Shown here: positions 18,145-26,353 of the stretch, in pieces | Layout: every line of letters begins with the position of its first letter | Position numbering within the stretch: the first letter of the stretch is position 1 | Origin: an uncultured Lachnospiraceae bacterium | Lineage (GTDB): Bacteria; Bacillota; Clostridia; Lachnospirales; Lachnospiraceae | Assembly: GCA_947629865.1 (NCBI GenBank) | Contig: CANRFJ010000017.1 | Location: forward strand, 1-62,797 | Direction of reading: 5' to 3' | Length of the DNA: 62,797 nucleotides | The notes under the pieces: model-generated | What the model was told of the DNA's origin: nothing | The model's input: only the letters and a program-made list of their open reading frames with translations | Databases searched by the model: none | Program-made: the position numbers and the translations under genes

Positions 18145-18837
18145 ATGATGAAAAACAAAGTATCTGTCATAATTTTATCGATAGCAGTCGGGGCAAGTCT
18201 GCTGCTTGCAGGGTGCGACTCCCGTAAGACGGAGGAGGTATCGTCGGGGACGCAGTCGGATAGCGCTTCGGTCGGGAGCGCGCAGATTGAAACGACGCAG
18301 AAGCCGGAACAGACACCGGAACAGGCGAAGGAGCCACAGGGATCCGAATCAGATACAGAAAGCAAGACATCGCTGCCAGATGATTTGCCCATGAAATTTA
18401 CTTTTTCAAGCGGAGCCGGTGCATGGAGTACAAGTCTGATTTTGGACAGAGACGGCTCGTTTCATGGAATATATAAAGATGCGGATATGTATGAAATATC
18501 AATATGCATATTTAGCGGACAGTTTAACCAGATAGAAAAAGTAAATGAATATACTTATTCTATGAAGCTGGCCGATCTAAAATACAAATATAAGGTAGGG
18601 AAAAAATGGAAGAAAAGTAGTGGAGAGATTTATACGGCGACCGATGTCTATGGTCTGGAGAAGGGAAAGACGTTTTATCTGTACACGCCGCAGGCGCCGC
18701 GAAAAAAACTTTCGAAAGAATTTCTCAGCTGGGATACAGGAAAGTATATTTTTAAAAAAGAGCCTAAGAAATTGAAATATTATGGTCTCTACAATAAGAA
18801 AATGGGATATGGTTTCTTTAACTCTCCCAATATGTGA
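18145..18837 (+). CDS. Predicted lipoprotein, 230 aa
   Basis: A signal peptide with lipobox LLAG-Cys24 is followed by a low-complexity Ser/Thr/Glu/Pro linker (residues 30-85) and a compact beta-rich domain of about 140 residues with many Tyr and Lys (for example KLADLKYKYKVGKKW). ATG 18145 or 18148 is preferred over the upstream GTG at 18112 because AAGGAG sits just before it and the signal peptide begins there. The linker DNA is GC-rich and repetitive. No specific family was recognised. Confidence 0.75.
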   Translation: MMKNKVSVIILSIAVGASLLLAGCDSRKTEEVSSGTQSDSASVGSAQIETTQKPEQTPEQAKEPQGSESDTESKTSLPDDLPMKFTFSSGAGAWSTSLILDRDGSFHGIYKDADMYEISICIFSGQFNQIEKVNEYTYSMKLADLKYKYKVGKKWKKSSGEIYTATDVYGLEKGKTFYLYTPQAPRKKLSKEFLSWDTGKYIFKKEPKKLKYYGLYNKKMGYGFFNSPNM

Positions 18838-18992
18838 GATATGCTTTGTCAGGAGGATTAATTTATTGAGTTTAGAGGAATTACGGGGTGATTGCGCCAG
18901 AAAACAGAAAAAAGAGTAGCATATGCCATTCGTGCGGGGGGGGAGAAGAAAACAGAGGCCTGTTCAGAGGGCTCCTGCCGAAGGAGAGGGAG

Positions 18993-19910
18993 ATGGATAT
19001 GGTATTATTAAAACAAATGCTTATTTTCTTTTTTATTATGGCCCTTGGGTTTATGATGGGGAAGAAAAATATCATGGACGAAAAATCCAGCCGGTGCATA
19101 TCCTGGCTGGTTGTGAATATCGCTAATCCGGCCCTGATTCTGTCCGGCAGCATGACGGCCGGGGACAGGCTGAGCGGAGGCGAACTGCTTCTTACGGCGG
19201 GAATTGCTGTCGGCATGTTCGCTGTTTTGATTTTCCTGGCCTGCTTTCTGCCGGGGCTGTTTTGCGTACCGGAGGAGGGAAAGGGCATTTACAGGATAAT
19301 GTTTGTCTTTTCCAATATTGGGTTCATGGGATTTCCTATTCTCTCTGCCGTGTATGGAAAGGGAGCCCTCATCAATGCCACGGTCTACCTCCTGCCCTTT
19401 AATCTTTTGATTTATACATATGGGATCCTCTGTCTGCAGAAGGGAAAAGAGAAGGTGGGTGGGAATCTATTTAGGAGCGTTGTAAACGTCGGGGTACTCG
19501 CCAGTGTTGCGTCGCTTATAATTTATCTGGGGCGGATCCCGATTCCGGCTCCGGTGTCGCAGGCCGTGGATATGCTGAGCGGTCTGACCGGCCCGTTAAG
19601 TATGCTTGTGATCGGCGCATCATTTGCCTTTATTGATTTGCGCGAGCTGTACCGGGACGTTCGGCTGCCTGTGTTTGTGCTGCTACGGCTGATATTGATT
19701 CCGATTCTTGGCATCTGCCTGGTAAAAGCCATTACGGAAAATGAGGTGATTGTCCATGTATTCCGGATCATCATTGCCACGCCCGCGGCCAGCATGTGCG
19801 TCATGATGTCAAAACAGTATGGGGGCGATGATTTGCTCGCCGCCCGCGGAGTGGCGCTTTCCACACTTTTCTCAGTGGTCACGCTGCCTCTGGTGGTATC
19901 TGTTACATGA
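18993..19910 (+). CDS. AEC-family (auxin efflux carrier-like) transporter
   Basis: A 305-aa integral membrane protein with about ten hydrophobic helices. The first half ends in a charged loop (LQKGKEKVGG) and the second carries the VIGASFAFIDLRELY pattern typical of AEC carriers, which export organic acids or malate-like substrates. ATG 18993 is chosen because AAGGAGAGGG precedes it and the protein then begins with a membrane helix; the open frame from 18888 is hydrophilic and unlikely. The substrate cannot be told from sequence. Confidence 0.88.
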   Translation: MDMVLLKQMLIFFFIMALGFMMGKKNIMDEKSSRCISWLVVNIANPALILSGSMTAGDRLSGGELLLTAGIAVGMFAVLIFLACFLPGLFCVPEEGKGIYRIMFVFSNIGFMGFPILSAVYGKGALINATVYLLPFNLLIYTYGILCLQKGKEKVGGNLFRSVVNVGVLASVASLIIYLGRIPIPAPVSQAVDMLSGLTGPLSMLVIGASFAFIDLRELYRDVRLPVFVLLRLILIPILGICLVKAITENEVIVHVFRIIIATPAASMCVMMSKQYGGDDLLAARGVALSTLFSVVTLPLVVSVT

Positions 19911-19967
19911 AAAACCACACGGGAGGGGGCAGGGCGGGGGACGCGCCTTTAAAATTGCGATTCTCTC

Positions 19968-19996
19968 TTGCTTCCTTTGCGATTACAGTGTAAAAT
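19968..19996 (+). promoter_or_regulatory. Predicted sigma-A promoter
   Basis: TTGCTT at 19968-19973 and TAAAAT at 19991-19996 with a 17-bp spacer, 33 bp before the acyltransferase-like gene. Confidence 0.6.
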
Positions 19997-20028
19997 TGGG
20001 ATAGAAAACAAACCGCAGGAGGGAGAAT

Positions 20029-20703
20029 ATGCATCAGATTACAGTAGATTCATTATTTGACGGGAAACATACGATTGCCGCAGACATATTTTCGGGCCTC
20101 ACTTATCCCTATGAGGCGCTGCCCAAAATCAGCGATTTTATTCGAAAACTGGGAGAGAGTCTGCCGGAGGAACGCTTTGAGAAAAGAGGAGAGGACGTCT
20201 GGATTGCAAAAACGGCTATTGTAGCCCCTACAGCCAGTATAACCGGCCCGGCGATCATTGACGAGGGAGCGGAGATCCGCCATTGTGCCTTTATCCGCGG
20301 CAGCGCTGTCGTGGGCAAAGAGGCGGTGGTGGGAAATTCCACTGAATTGAAAAATGTGATTCTCTTTGACAACGTGCAGGTTCCGCATTACAACTATGTG
20401 GGAGATTCGATTCTCGGTTACAAATCCCATATGGGAGCGGGCTCTATTACATCAAATGTAAAATCCGATAAAACCTTGGTGGAGATAAACGTGGAGGGCC
20501 GGAGGGTGAAGACCGGTCTGAAAAAGATGGGTGCGGTGCTCGGCGACTGTGTAGAGGTTGGCTGCGGCTCCGTGCTGAATCCGGGCTCGATAATCGGCCC
20601 GGGCACTAATATTTATCCCCTCTCCATGGTGCGGGGGTACATACCGCCCCGCAGCATTTACAAAAAGCAGGGAGAGGTGGCGGCCAGGCGCGACAAACAT
20701 TGA
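20029..20703 (+). CDS. Left-handed beta-helix (hexapeptide) sugar-nucleotide/acyl-transferase-like protein
   Basis: A 224-aa protein whose residues 60-200 consist of hexapeptide repeats (for example IVAPTASITGPAIIDEGAEI) forming a left-handed beta-helix. It resembles the C-terminal half of GlmU-type UDP-GlcNAc pyrophosphorylases but has no nucleotidyltransferase domain. GYKSHMGAGSITSNVKSD matches the acyl-CoA-binding edge of GlmU acetyltransferases. CAGGAGGGAGAAT precedes the ATG. The likely role is N-acetyl- or acyl-transfer to a sugar; the substrate is unknown. Confidence 0.8.
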   Translation: MHQITVDSLFDGKHTIAADIFSGLTYPYEALPKISDFIRKLGESLPEERFEKRGEDVWIAKTAIVAPTASITGPAIIDEGAEIRHCAFIRGSAVVGKEAVVGNSTELKNVILFDNVQVPHYNYVGDSILGYKSHMGAGSITSNVKSDKTLVEINVEGRRVKTGLKKMGAVLGDCVEVGCGSVLNPGSIIGPGTNIYPLSMVRGYIPPRSIYKKQGEVAARRDKH

Positions 20704-20728
20704 CAATCTCCCCAAAATATTGTATTAT
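20700..20728 (+). promoter_or_regulatory. Predicted sigma-A promoter overlapping the upstream stop codon
   Basis: TTGACA at 20700-20705 overlaps the stop codon of the preceding gene. TATTAT lies at 20723-20728 with a 17-bp spacer. It drives the Fe-S scaffold-like/GGGtGRT pair. Confidence 0.7.
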
Positions 20729-20767
20729 TTTCAAAGATATGAACAAATTTCTGAAAGGAGTTACGAC

Positions 20768-21472
20768 ATGATTTATTCACAGGAAGTAGAAAACATGTGC
20801 CCGGTTGCTCAGGGTGTAAACCACGGGTGTGCACCGATACCAGAAGAAGCAAAATGGGTAAAGGCAAAAGAAGTAAAAGATATTTCCGGTTTTACACATG
20901 GTGTGGGTTGGTGTGCGCCGCAGCAGGGCGCCTGCAAGCTGACACTCAATGTAAAAGAAGGCATTATTCAGGAGGCGTTGGTGGAGACGATTGGCTGCTC
21001 CGGCATGACGCACTCTGCCGCCATGGCTGCGGAAATCCTTCCGGGCCGCACGGTAATGGAGGCATTGAACACAGACCTTGTGTGTGACGCTATCAACACT
21101 GCCATGAGAGAGTTGTTCTTACAGATTGTGTACGGACGTTCCCAGAGTGCGTTCTCAGAGGACGGCCTTGCAATCGGCGCAGGTCTGGAGGATCTCGGAA
21201 AGGGACTGCGCTCCCAGGTAGGTACTATGTACGGCACACTGAAGAAGGGCCCCCGCTATCTGGAGATGGCAGAGGGATATGTTACAGGCATCGCCTTGGA
21301 CGAGAATGATTTGATCATTGGTTACAAGTTTGTCAGCCTGGGCAAGATGACCGACTTTATCAAAAAGGGTGATGATCCGAATACCGCCTACGAAAAGGCC
21401 TGCGGACAGTATGGCCGCGTAGACGACGCCGTGAAGATTATTGATCCAAGAACCGACGAAGTGATTAAATAA
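20768..21472 (+). CDS. Iron-sulfur cluster assembly scaffold-like protein
   Basis: A 234-aa NifU/IscU-like protein. Conserved cysteines appear in VGWCAPQQGACKL and IGCSGMTHSA, positions consistent with cluster binding. GAAAGGAG precedes ATG 20768; the upstream open frame has no ribosome binding site. It lies 18 bp from the GGGtGRT gene, and the two are a conserved pair in anaerobic Firmicutes. The biochemical role is not established as far as I know. Confidence 0.82.
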   Translation: MIYSQEVENMCPVAQGVNHGCAPIPEEAKWVKAKEVKDISGFTHGVGWCAPQQGACKLTLNVKEGIIQEALVETIGCSGMTHSAAMAAEILPGRTVMEALNTDLVCDAINTAMRELFLQIVYGRSQSAFSEDGLAIGAGLEDLGKGLRSQVGTMYGTLKKGPRYLEMAEGYVTGIALDENDLIIGYKFVSLGKMTDFIKKGDDPNTAYEKACGQYGRVDDAVKIIDPRTDEVIK

Positions 21473-21490
21473 TAGAGGAGGAAAGAGAGA

Positions 21491-22501
21491 ATGGCATTAT
21501 TTGAATCCTATGAGAGAAGAATTGATAAAATCAATGGCGTATTAGCCGAGTATGGAATCTCCTCTATTCAAGAGGCAGAGAAGATTACAAAAGATGCAGG
21601 TCTGAATGTATACGACCAGATTAAAGGTATTCAGCCGATTTGTTTTGAAAACGCATGCTGGGCGTACACAGTAGGCGCGGCCATTGCAATCAAGAAGGGC
21701 TGCAAGAGAGCGGCTGATGCGGCCGCCGCTATCGGAGAGGGCTTACAGGCATTCTGTATTCCGGGCTCTGTTGCCGACACCCGCAAAGTGGGACTGGGGC
21801 ATGGAAACCTGGGCAAGATGCTTCTGGAGGAGGAGACCGAGTGCTTCTGCTTCCTGGCAGGCCATGAGTCCTTTGCGGCAGCAGAGGGCGCTATCGGTAT
21901 CGCAGAGAAAGCAAACAAGGTTCGTAAGAAACCGCTGCGTGTTATTCTGAACGGCCTCGGCAAGGATGCGGCTCAGATTATTTCCCGTATCAATGGATTT
22001 ACCTTTGTGGAGACTGAGTATGATCCGTATACCAACACGGTGAAGGAGATTTCCCGCACCGCATATTCCGACGGACTGCGCTCCAAGGTAAACTGCTACG
22101 GAGCCAATGACGTGCAGGAGGGTGTTGCCATTATGCACAAGGAGGGAGTAGACGTTTCCATCACTGGTAACTCCACGAACCCGACGCGTTTCCAGCACCC
22201 GGTGGCAGGTACATATAAGAAGGAATGTCTGGAGCAGGGCAAGAAATACTTCTCCGTGGCGTCAGGCGGCGGTACAGGACGTACCCTTCATCCGGACAAC
22301 ATGGCAGCCGGCCCGGCTTCCTATGGTATGACCGATACGCTGGGACGTATGCACAGCGACGCTCAGTTTGCCGGATCTTCTTCCGTACCCGCTCATGTAG
22401 AGATGATGGGACTGATCGGCGCCGGTAACAACCCGATGGTTGGTATGACCGTAGCCGTAGCTGTCTCCATTCAGGAAGCAGCCGACAATGGAAAGTTCTA
22501 A
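21491..22501 (+). CDS. GGGtGRT family protein
   Basis: A 336-aa protein carrying the family-naming motif SGGGTGRTLHPDNMAAGP and a glycine-rich C-terminus (MGLIGAGNNPMVGMT). The N-terminal half has Cys-containing helices (CFENACWAYTVGAAIAI). It is translationally close to the scaffold-like gene upstream, with AGAGGAGGAAAGAGAGA before the ATG. Function is unknown in the family. The operon ends with a strong terminator. Confidence 0.88.
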   Translation: MALFESYERRIDKINGVLAEYGISSIQEAEKITKDAGLNVYDQIKGIQPICFENACWAYTVGAAIAIKKGCKRAADAAAAIGEGLQAFCIPGSVADTRKVGLGHGNLGKMLLEEETECFCFLAGHESFAAAEGAIGIAEKANKVRKKPLRVILNGLGKDAAQIISRINGFTFVETEYDPYTNTVKEISRTAYSDGLRSKVNCYGANDVQEGVAIMHKEGVDVSITGNSTNPTRFQHPVAGTYKKECLEQGKKYFSVASGGGTGRTLHPDNMAAGPASYGMTDTLGRMHSDAQFAGSSSVPAHVEMMGLIGAGNNPMVGMTVAVAVSIQEAADNGKF

Positions 22502-22519
22502 AGAATAACGATTTTTCAG

Positions 22520-22562
22520 AGGCTTCCGTTGACATGAATTGTCAGCGGAGGCCTTAAATTTT
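22520..22562 (+). terminator. Rho-independent terminator after the GGGtGRT operon
   Basis: A stem of 15 base pairs (with G-T wobbles) pairs 22520-22534 with 22540-22554, with a short loop and a T-containing tail. Confidence 0.8.
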
Positions 22563-22572
22563 GCCACGTAAC

Positions 22573-22615
22573 ACACAGGTAGCGCACAGGTAACACACAC
22601 GAGGTAGCACACAAA
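22573..22615. repeat. GGTAGCACACAA-type repeat cluster, left copy
   Basis: ACACAGGTAGC at 22573-22583 and GGTAGCACACAAA at 22603-22615, with related units between. The same two motifs recur at 24330-24361, on the other side of recombinase remnants. They are plausible attachment or arm sites of a decayed integrative element. Confidence 0.55.
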
Positions 22616-22675
22616 TGAAAATCATAGGAAAGACCGTTACCCAAAGTAGGAGGGCAGCGGTCTTTTTCATTGACC

Positions 22676-22801
22676 TTATTTGTTGTTATCGATATCCTTT
22701 ATAATATCAGATACAACGATATGTATATAATTCAACACATCTTCTCTATCAATTTTTTCTACCATTTCTACAATTTCTCTCCTGTATTCTTCTGCATTCA
22801 T
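22676..22801 (-). CDS. Small hypothetical protein, 41 aa, downstream of integrase remnant
   Basis: It starts MNAEEYRREIVEMVEKID with AAAGGAGG upstream, 17 bp past the stop of the integrase remnant. It is a charged helical protein. Such small genes often trail integrases in Lachnospiraceae elements. No function was recognised. Confidence 0.5.
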   Translation of the reverse strand: MNAEEYRREIVEMVEKIDREDVLNYIHIVVSDIIKDIDNNK

Positions 22802-22818
22802 AGCGCATCCTCCTTTCC

Positions 22819-23127
22819 TTATTTTGTGATTTTATCCATTTCAGCTTTTAGCTGTTCAATGGTCCTATGAGTATGTACCTTTTCGGTTATATCTTCTATG
22901 GAATGTCCTACAATCAGCTTTAAGATGTATTCGTCCATATTGCAGGTCTTAGCCTTTGTGATAAACGTGTGCCTTGTTCCGGTTTCCATATCTATATTCG
23001 ATACCTTTAATATAGATAATTCTTGTGGACGCCAGCCGCTATATATACCTATTAGTATCATATCTGCAAAAGGTATGTTTGTATTATCCCATAATAGTGC
23101 AACTTCTTCATCTGTAACGGCACACAA
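22819..23127 (-). pseudogene. Tyrosine integrase remnant with internal deletion
   Basis: The catalytic-domain start is present (GIYSGWRPQELSILKVSNID with the first Arg), but the sequence jumps directly to RHTFITKAK, skipping roughly 60-70 residues. It then continues to VGHSIEDITEKVHTHRTIEQL, where the tyrosine position has become His. The N-terminal DNA-binding domains are absent. The gene is clearly dead: a phage- or ICE-type integrase left at an element edge. Confidence 0.75.
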
Positions 23128-23347
23128 AATACTGGCTATCCGGGGAAACGATTTGATAGTCCAGTTATGGAGAAACTCCGATAAAACGAGTAATATTCCT
23201 GTAAGTATGCCGGAAGAATATTCAATAGGGGATTATGTTGATTTGCAAGTTATCCGACATAGCAAGACTTCCCACAGCATTACATTGATTGGGCATACGC
23301 CACAGAAATTTATTCCTGCCAATGGTACGGCTGTAGCAATATCATAG
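23110..23347 (+). pseudogene. Fragment of an unidentified gene, lacking a start
   Basis: From about 23110 the plus strand reads a coding-like C-terminal fragment (LAIRGNDLIVQLW, then GDYVDLQVIRHSKTSHSITLIG) ending at 23347. The frame upstream runs antisense through the integrase remnant, so the true 5' part has been lost. No family was recognised. Confidence 0.3.
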
Positions 23348-23393
23348 TAAGGCAGCAGTCTATACGGCACTTCTATTTTAACGGAAGTTTTTC

Positions 23394-23422
23394 TTGAACT
23401 TATCAGGGGGATGTGCTATATT
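23394..23422 (+). promoter_or_regulatory. Promoter of antitoxin-like RNA, copy 1
   Basis: TTGAAC at 23394 and TATATT at 23417 with a 17-bp spacer. Position and sequence are conserved with copies at 29559 and 31358. Confidence 0.75.
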
Positions 23423-23428
23423 ATAGAA

Positions 23429-23525
23429 AAGGGAAGCTAGAAAAACGGCTACCCTCAACAGCTAAAGTTTATACCGTTATAAACGGCGGCCGTCACTATT
23501 GTGAGTAGTGGCGGCTTTATTTTTT
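23429..23525 (+). ncRNA. Predicted antisense antitoxin RNA, copy 1 (about 95 nt)
   Basis: Transcription from the promoter at 23394-23422 would give an RNA of about 95 nt. It ends at a hairpin of 10 pairs (23489-23498 with 23506-23515) and a T-run. Its 3' end overlaps the 3' end of the convergent toxin gene, as in type I pairs such as TxpA/RatA. Two further copies in the window keep the promoter, core and terminator while other positions vary. Confidence 0.72.
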
Positions 23526-23609
23526 GCCCTTAAAGACTGTATAGCACAATCCGACAAGGGCAATAATGAAAATGCAAAACTGAGAAAAATCAGTGTATGT
23601 AATATTCAT
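23517..23609 (-). CDS. Type I toxin, holin-like hydrophobic peptide, 30 aa, copy 1
   Basis: A 30-aa peptide, MNITYTDFSQFCIFIIALVG followed by a short tail ending FKGKK: one membrane helix plus a basic end, the pattern of putative holin-like type I toxins. The Shine-Dalgarno GGAGGG lies next to a complementary CCCTCC about 14 bases upstream, so the leader can hide it. Overproduction would be expected to damage the membrane; the convergent RNA should prevent translation or stabilisation. A 29-aa relative is at 29674-29763. Confidence 0.75.
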   Translation of the reverse strand: MNITYTDFSQFCIFIIALVGLCYTVFKGKK

Positions 23610-23702
23610 CAGCACACCCTCCTTTCTTTCGTCTGGAGGGTTTAGGCCCTCCGATAAACAGGAGGATAGCCGCCTTTTGCTCTCTAGTTTCCCGTACCAC
23701 AA

Positions 23703-23731
23703 AGTATAACATAAAGATGTCTATTTATCAA
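23703..23731 (-). promoter_or_regulatory. Promoter of toxin mRNA, copy 1
   Basis: On the minus strand TTGATA (23731-23726) and TATACT (23708-23703) have a 17-bp spacer. The arrangement is conserved at the second module (29855-29883). It leaves a leader of nearly 90 nt that can fold over the Shine-Dalgarno. Confidence 0.72.
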
Positions 23732-23747
23732 TCCTATTTTTATTTGA

Positions 23748-23951
23748 AGGCTAAACGGTAAACAGATAGGACAGAAATCGGGTGCAAAGCTGAATGTCAA
23801 GAAAAAAGCCCCGGCGATGGAACGAATCAAGGCACTTAGCAAAGATTTTGATGGAGATTTGAAAGACGCTGATGTTATGCGGCTTGTAGGACTGGCAAGG
23901 AATACTTATTACAAGTACAAAGCCGAATTAAGAGCAGAAGCAGAATCATAA
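23748..23951 (+). pseudogene. C-terminal remnant of a serine recombinase (resolvase)
   Basis: The frame from 23748 to the stop at 23951 reads GAKLNVKKK, LSKDFDGDLKDADVMRLVGL and ARNTYYKYKAEL, the DNA-binding tail of small resolvase/invertase proteins. The catalytic domain is missing and an in-frame stop lies just before 23748. Confidence 0.6.
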
Positions 23952-24329
23952 GGGCAGAGGGCGAACCACCACACACAAAGCAGAGTGGGACGCCCTTTTT
24001 TCTTTGCCCGCCTATACTGGCCCCGCCCCTCTATATAGAAATCCTTTTTACATGTACTTAGCCGTCCAAGCACTCGAAACATTCAAAAAGGGATTTTAAA
24101 ATTTGCGAAAATCTCAAAAAAGTTTTTTGCCTTTTGCGACGAACTATAGTGAACTGCTACCAATTTAAAAAACAAATACCAAAAAGGGATGTGTTATGAT
24201 AAAATGAAAAAAGTCATTATTTGCGCTGTGGCGTTCCTTCGATATCCTGTATCTACCTAAACTATAGCATAAAGATATGGTGTATGTTTATAAGTTGTTT
24301 TTTAGTGGTGTTAAATTTTATTCTATAGC

Positions 24330-24361
24330 ACACAGGTAGCACACAAGCGGTAGCACACAAA
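24330..24361. repeat. GGTAGCACACAA-type repeat cluster, right copy
   Basis: ACACAGGTAGC at 24330-24340 and GGTAGCACACAAA at 24349-24361, matching the left cluster at 22573-22615. The interval 23952-24405 otherwise holds only short AT-rich, non-coding sequence. Confidence 0.55.
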
Positions 24362-24405
24362 ATTTGACACCCACATGCGCCCTGCCTGCGGCCAATTCGT
24401 TAATT

Positions 24406-25917
24406 TTAAAAATTAAAATACTTTTTTCTTATTTTAACATTTGCCATAACACTCAGATATCTTTTCAACCGCAAACGCGCTATGTTCTGCGTGACATTTT
24501 TGCTGACCATATTCCATTCACATTTTGCATATTTGATTACTTTTCCTTCTTCTTTATTTTCTTCATAGAGCATTTCCAACAAAGACAGGGCAGCTCTGTA
24601 TTCTTTCTTTTCTGAATTCTGTATAAAATCATAAAACATAGTATTATAAGGACAAATACGCTGATAGTAATCATATATTTCATCCAGAAGAATAATAAAA
24701 TCCTTTATAAAATCAGAACCTTTAAATTTATTCCCGCAGCCTGCATCCGGCAAATCCATTAGCTTGCGATGTCTGTTGGAAAGTTCCGTAAGCCAGGTGT
24801 CCATATCATCTGAGATTATGACTTCATCCGTACCGTCCCACCAGAAAAGTCGATCATCATCTGACAAATAGTATTTGCCTTTGCCTTTTAATTCCTCCGG
24901 TGTATTATAAAATGTAAACCAGTTGTCCTGACGAAGAAATTCAGCGGTTCTTATTTCGGGGATGATTCTTTTTCTCCACTCTCTCCGCTGTTTCTGCAGT
25001 TTTTCAGAAGCATACTGTTTTAGCCGCTCATCATGATATACTTTGTCTTTCCATTCCTTCCATAATTTCCAAAACGGTTTGTGATTTATCTCTGCCGCAA
25101 GATAAACAAATACCCGTGCCGGAAGAAACAACGACAATTTTGCAAGCGACTCTAAATTTGCATCCGTATTTTTTTCTCTTTTATTCCTGTCCATTTGAAG
25201 GAAGCGTAAAAGAGATTCGAAAAAATCGTCCCCGGCGTTCTTCTGAAAACTCATCAATGCTTTTTTGCACTGATATACATCGTCCGGATATGAGTCCGGT
25301 ACTATGTCATTCGTTTCTAAAGTCTCCGTTCCGTGTATGATGTATAAAAGATCCGCTAATTCTGTCCCGCCGGCAGTTTCAAATTCATTTGAAATTAGGG
25401 TTCTTAGTTCTAACAGGGAAAATGGATCACTATAATTTATCCTGTAAAATGCGATATATTCTGCATTTTCCCAGAGATTATAACGTTTCTCCATAGAAAA
25501 TTTCGTTCCAAGGATATGGTTAAGCCATCCTCCATAAAACTGTGGATCAAGAATCTCTCCATTGCACTCTGCGAACCCTGGAGTCTCAGCATACATTTCA
25601 TACAGCATATATGCGGCAAGAATAACATTGTTAAATTCACAGCAGCCTATTTTATTGGAATAAAAAGTCAAATTATTTACGTTAAAACCGGCCCTTTCCC
25701 AGCTGCTCTCCTCAAAATAGTTGTACCAAAAATTTACATAAGTTTCCTCAGATAATTCCACCGGATTTAAAAGAAACAGTTTGCGGCCAAACATCGATAC
25801 CTGCTCTGGGTTCATCATTCCACCATAGTTGAGAAGCTTCATCATTTGCTTTCTAAAATCGTTTCTTTTTTCTTCCGGTATATTCATTTCCCCTGTATAA
25901 CTTGCAAACGTCCCCAT
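24406..25917 (-). CDS. Protein of unknown function, 503 aa, paralog of the 470-aa neighbour
   Basis: A soluble, acidic and aromatic-rich protein with no recognised catalytic motif. It shares order and motifs with the 470-aa protein at 27594-29006: an opening GE-NIPEEK motif, a short strand before PV, CEFNNV near residue 95, a hydrophobic stretch followed by KPFWKLWKEW (DFWEIWDSF in the paralog), FWWDG with ISDDMDTWL (EFWDG with LSQDMKECI), and an N-F/G-F C-terminus. CAGGAGGTAGTAT precedes the ATG. It was probably cotranscribed with the XRE regulator and the paralog until an IS landed between them. No homolog of known function comes to mind. Confidence 0.7.
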   Translation of the reverse strand: MGTFASYTGEMNIPEEKRNDFRKQMMKLLNYGGMMNPEQVSMFGRKLFLLNPVELSEETYVNFWYNYFEESSWERAGFNVNNLTFYSNKIGCCEFNNVILAAYMLYEMYAETPGFAECNGEILDPQFYGGWLNHILGTKFSMEKRYNLWENAEYIAFYRINYSDPFSLLELRTLISNEFETAGGTELADLLYIIHGTETLETNDIVPDSYPDDVYQCKKALMSFQKNAGDDFFESLLRFLQMDRNKREKNTDANLESLAKLSLFLPARVFVYLAAEINHKPFWKLWKEWKDKVYHDERLKQYASEKLQKQRREWRKRIIPEIRTAEFLRQDNWFTFYNTPEELKGKGKYYLSDDDRLFWWDGTDEVIISDDMDTWLTELSNRHRKLMDLPDAGCGNKFKGSDFIKDFIILLDEIYDYYQRICPYNTMFYDFIQNSEKKEYRAALSLLEMLYEENKEEGKVIKYAKCEWNMVSKNVTQNIARLRLKRYLSVMANVKIRKKYFNF

Positions 25918-25944
25918 ATACTACCTCCTGTTATGAAGTGACCT

Positions 25945-26353
25945 TTGTCAAGAGGCAGATTTTGACTTGCTTTTTTCTCTTGAACAGTCACATTTGTTTA
26001 TTCTTGACAGTATCTGGCAAGAGTCATTCTAACAGTCTCCGGCATGTAGCCACTCTGTTATTCGTGGATTGGTTACCAACAGGCTAATGGTCCGCCGAGA
26101 GCCTTGCCATCTAAAATCGTGGATCATGGTATGTGCCATGCCAACATAGGAGGTTCGCAATTAGCTCAAACCGCAATGTTTATGGCTCTTCCCAGATACT
26201 GTCAATTAAATTTCATTGTTATATGTGGCAGAAATCTGCGCTCTGCCGCTGATTCCTGCTTAATTACCCAAATCGTTCGGCTGGCTGTCTCTCAAAGGCT
26301 TGAGCCGCAAAGCGGTGCGCAGCACCCTTGACTGGCAGACAGCCGAATGATAC
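25945..26353 (-). ncRNA. Non-coding end of the IS; candidate bridge/seek RNA region
   Basis: These 409 bp downstream of the transposase hold no gene. Next to the stop codon a long stem can form (12 pairs around TTCGGCTG, pairing about 26272-26283 with 26340-26351). The minus-strand sequence twice contains ATCCACGA-type octamers (near 26056-26070 and 26118-26128), and the same octamer occurs on the plus strand at about 27557, just inside the transposase-proximal end. IS110-family elements are known to make a guide RNA from their long non-coding end. RNA boundaries are not determined here. Confidence 0.5.

Noticed and set aside
22670-22870. Plus-strand ORF of 66 aa
   Set aside because: Phe/Tyr-rich antisense of the 41-aa gene and the integrase end; the minus-strand reading has a ribosome binding site and sensible composition.
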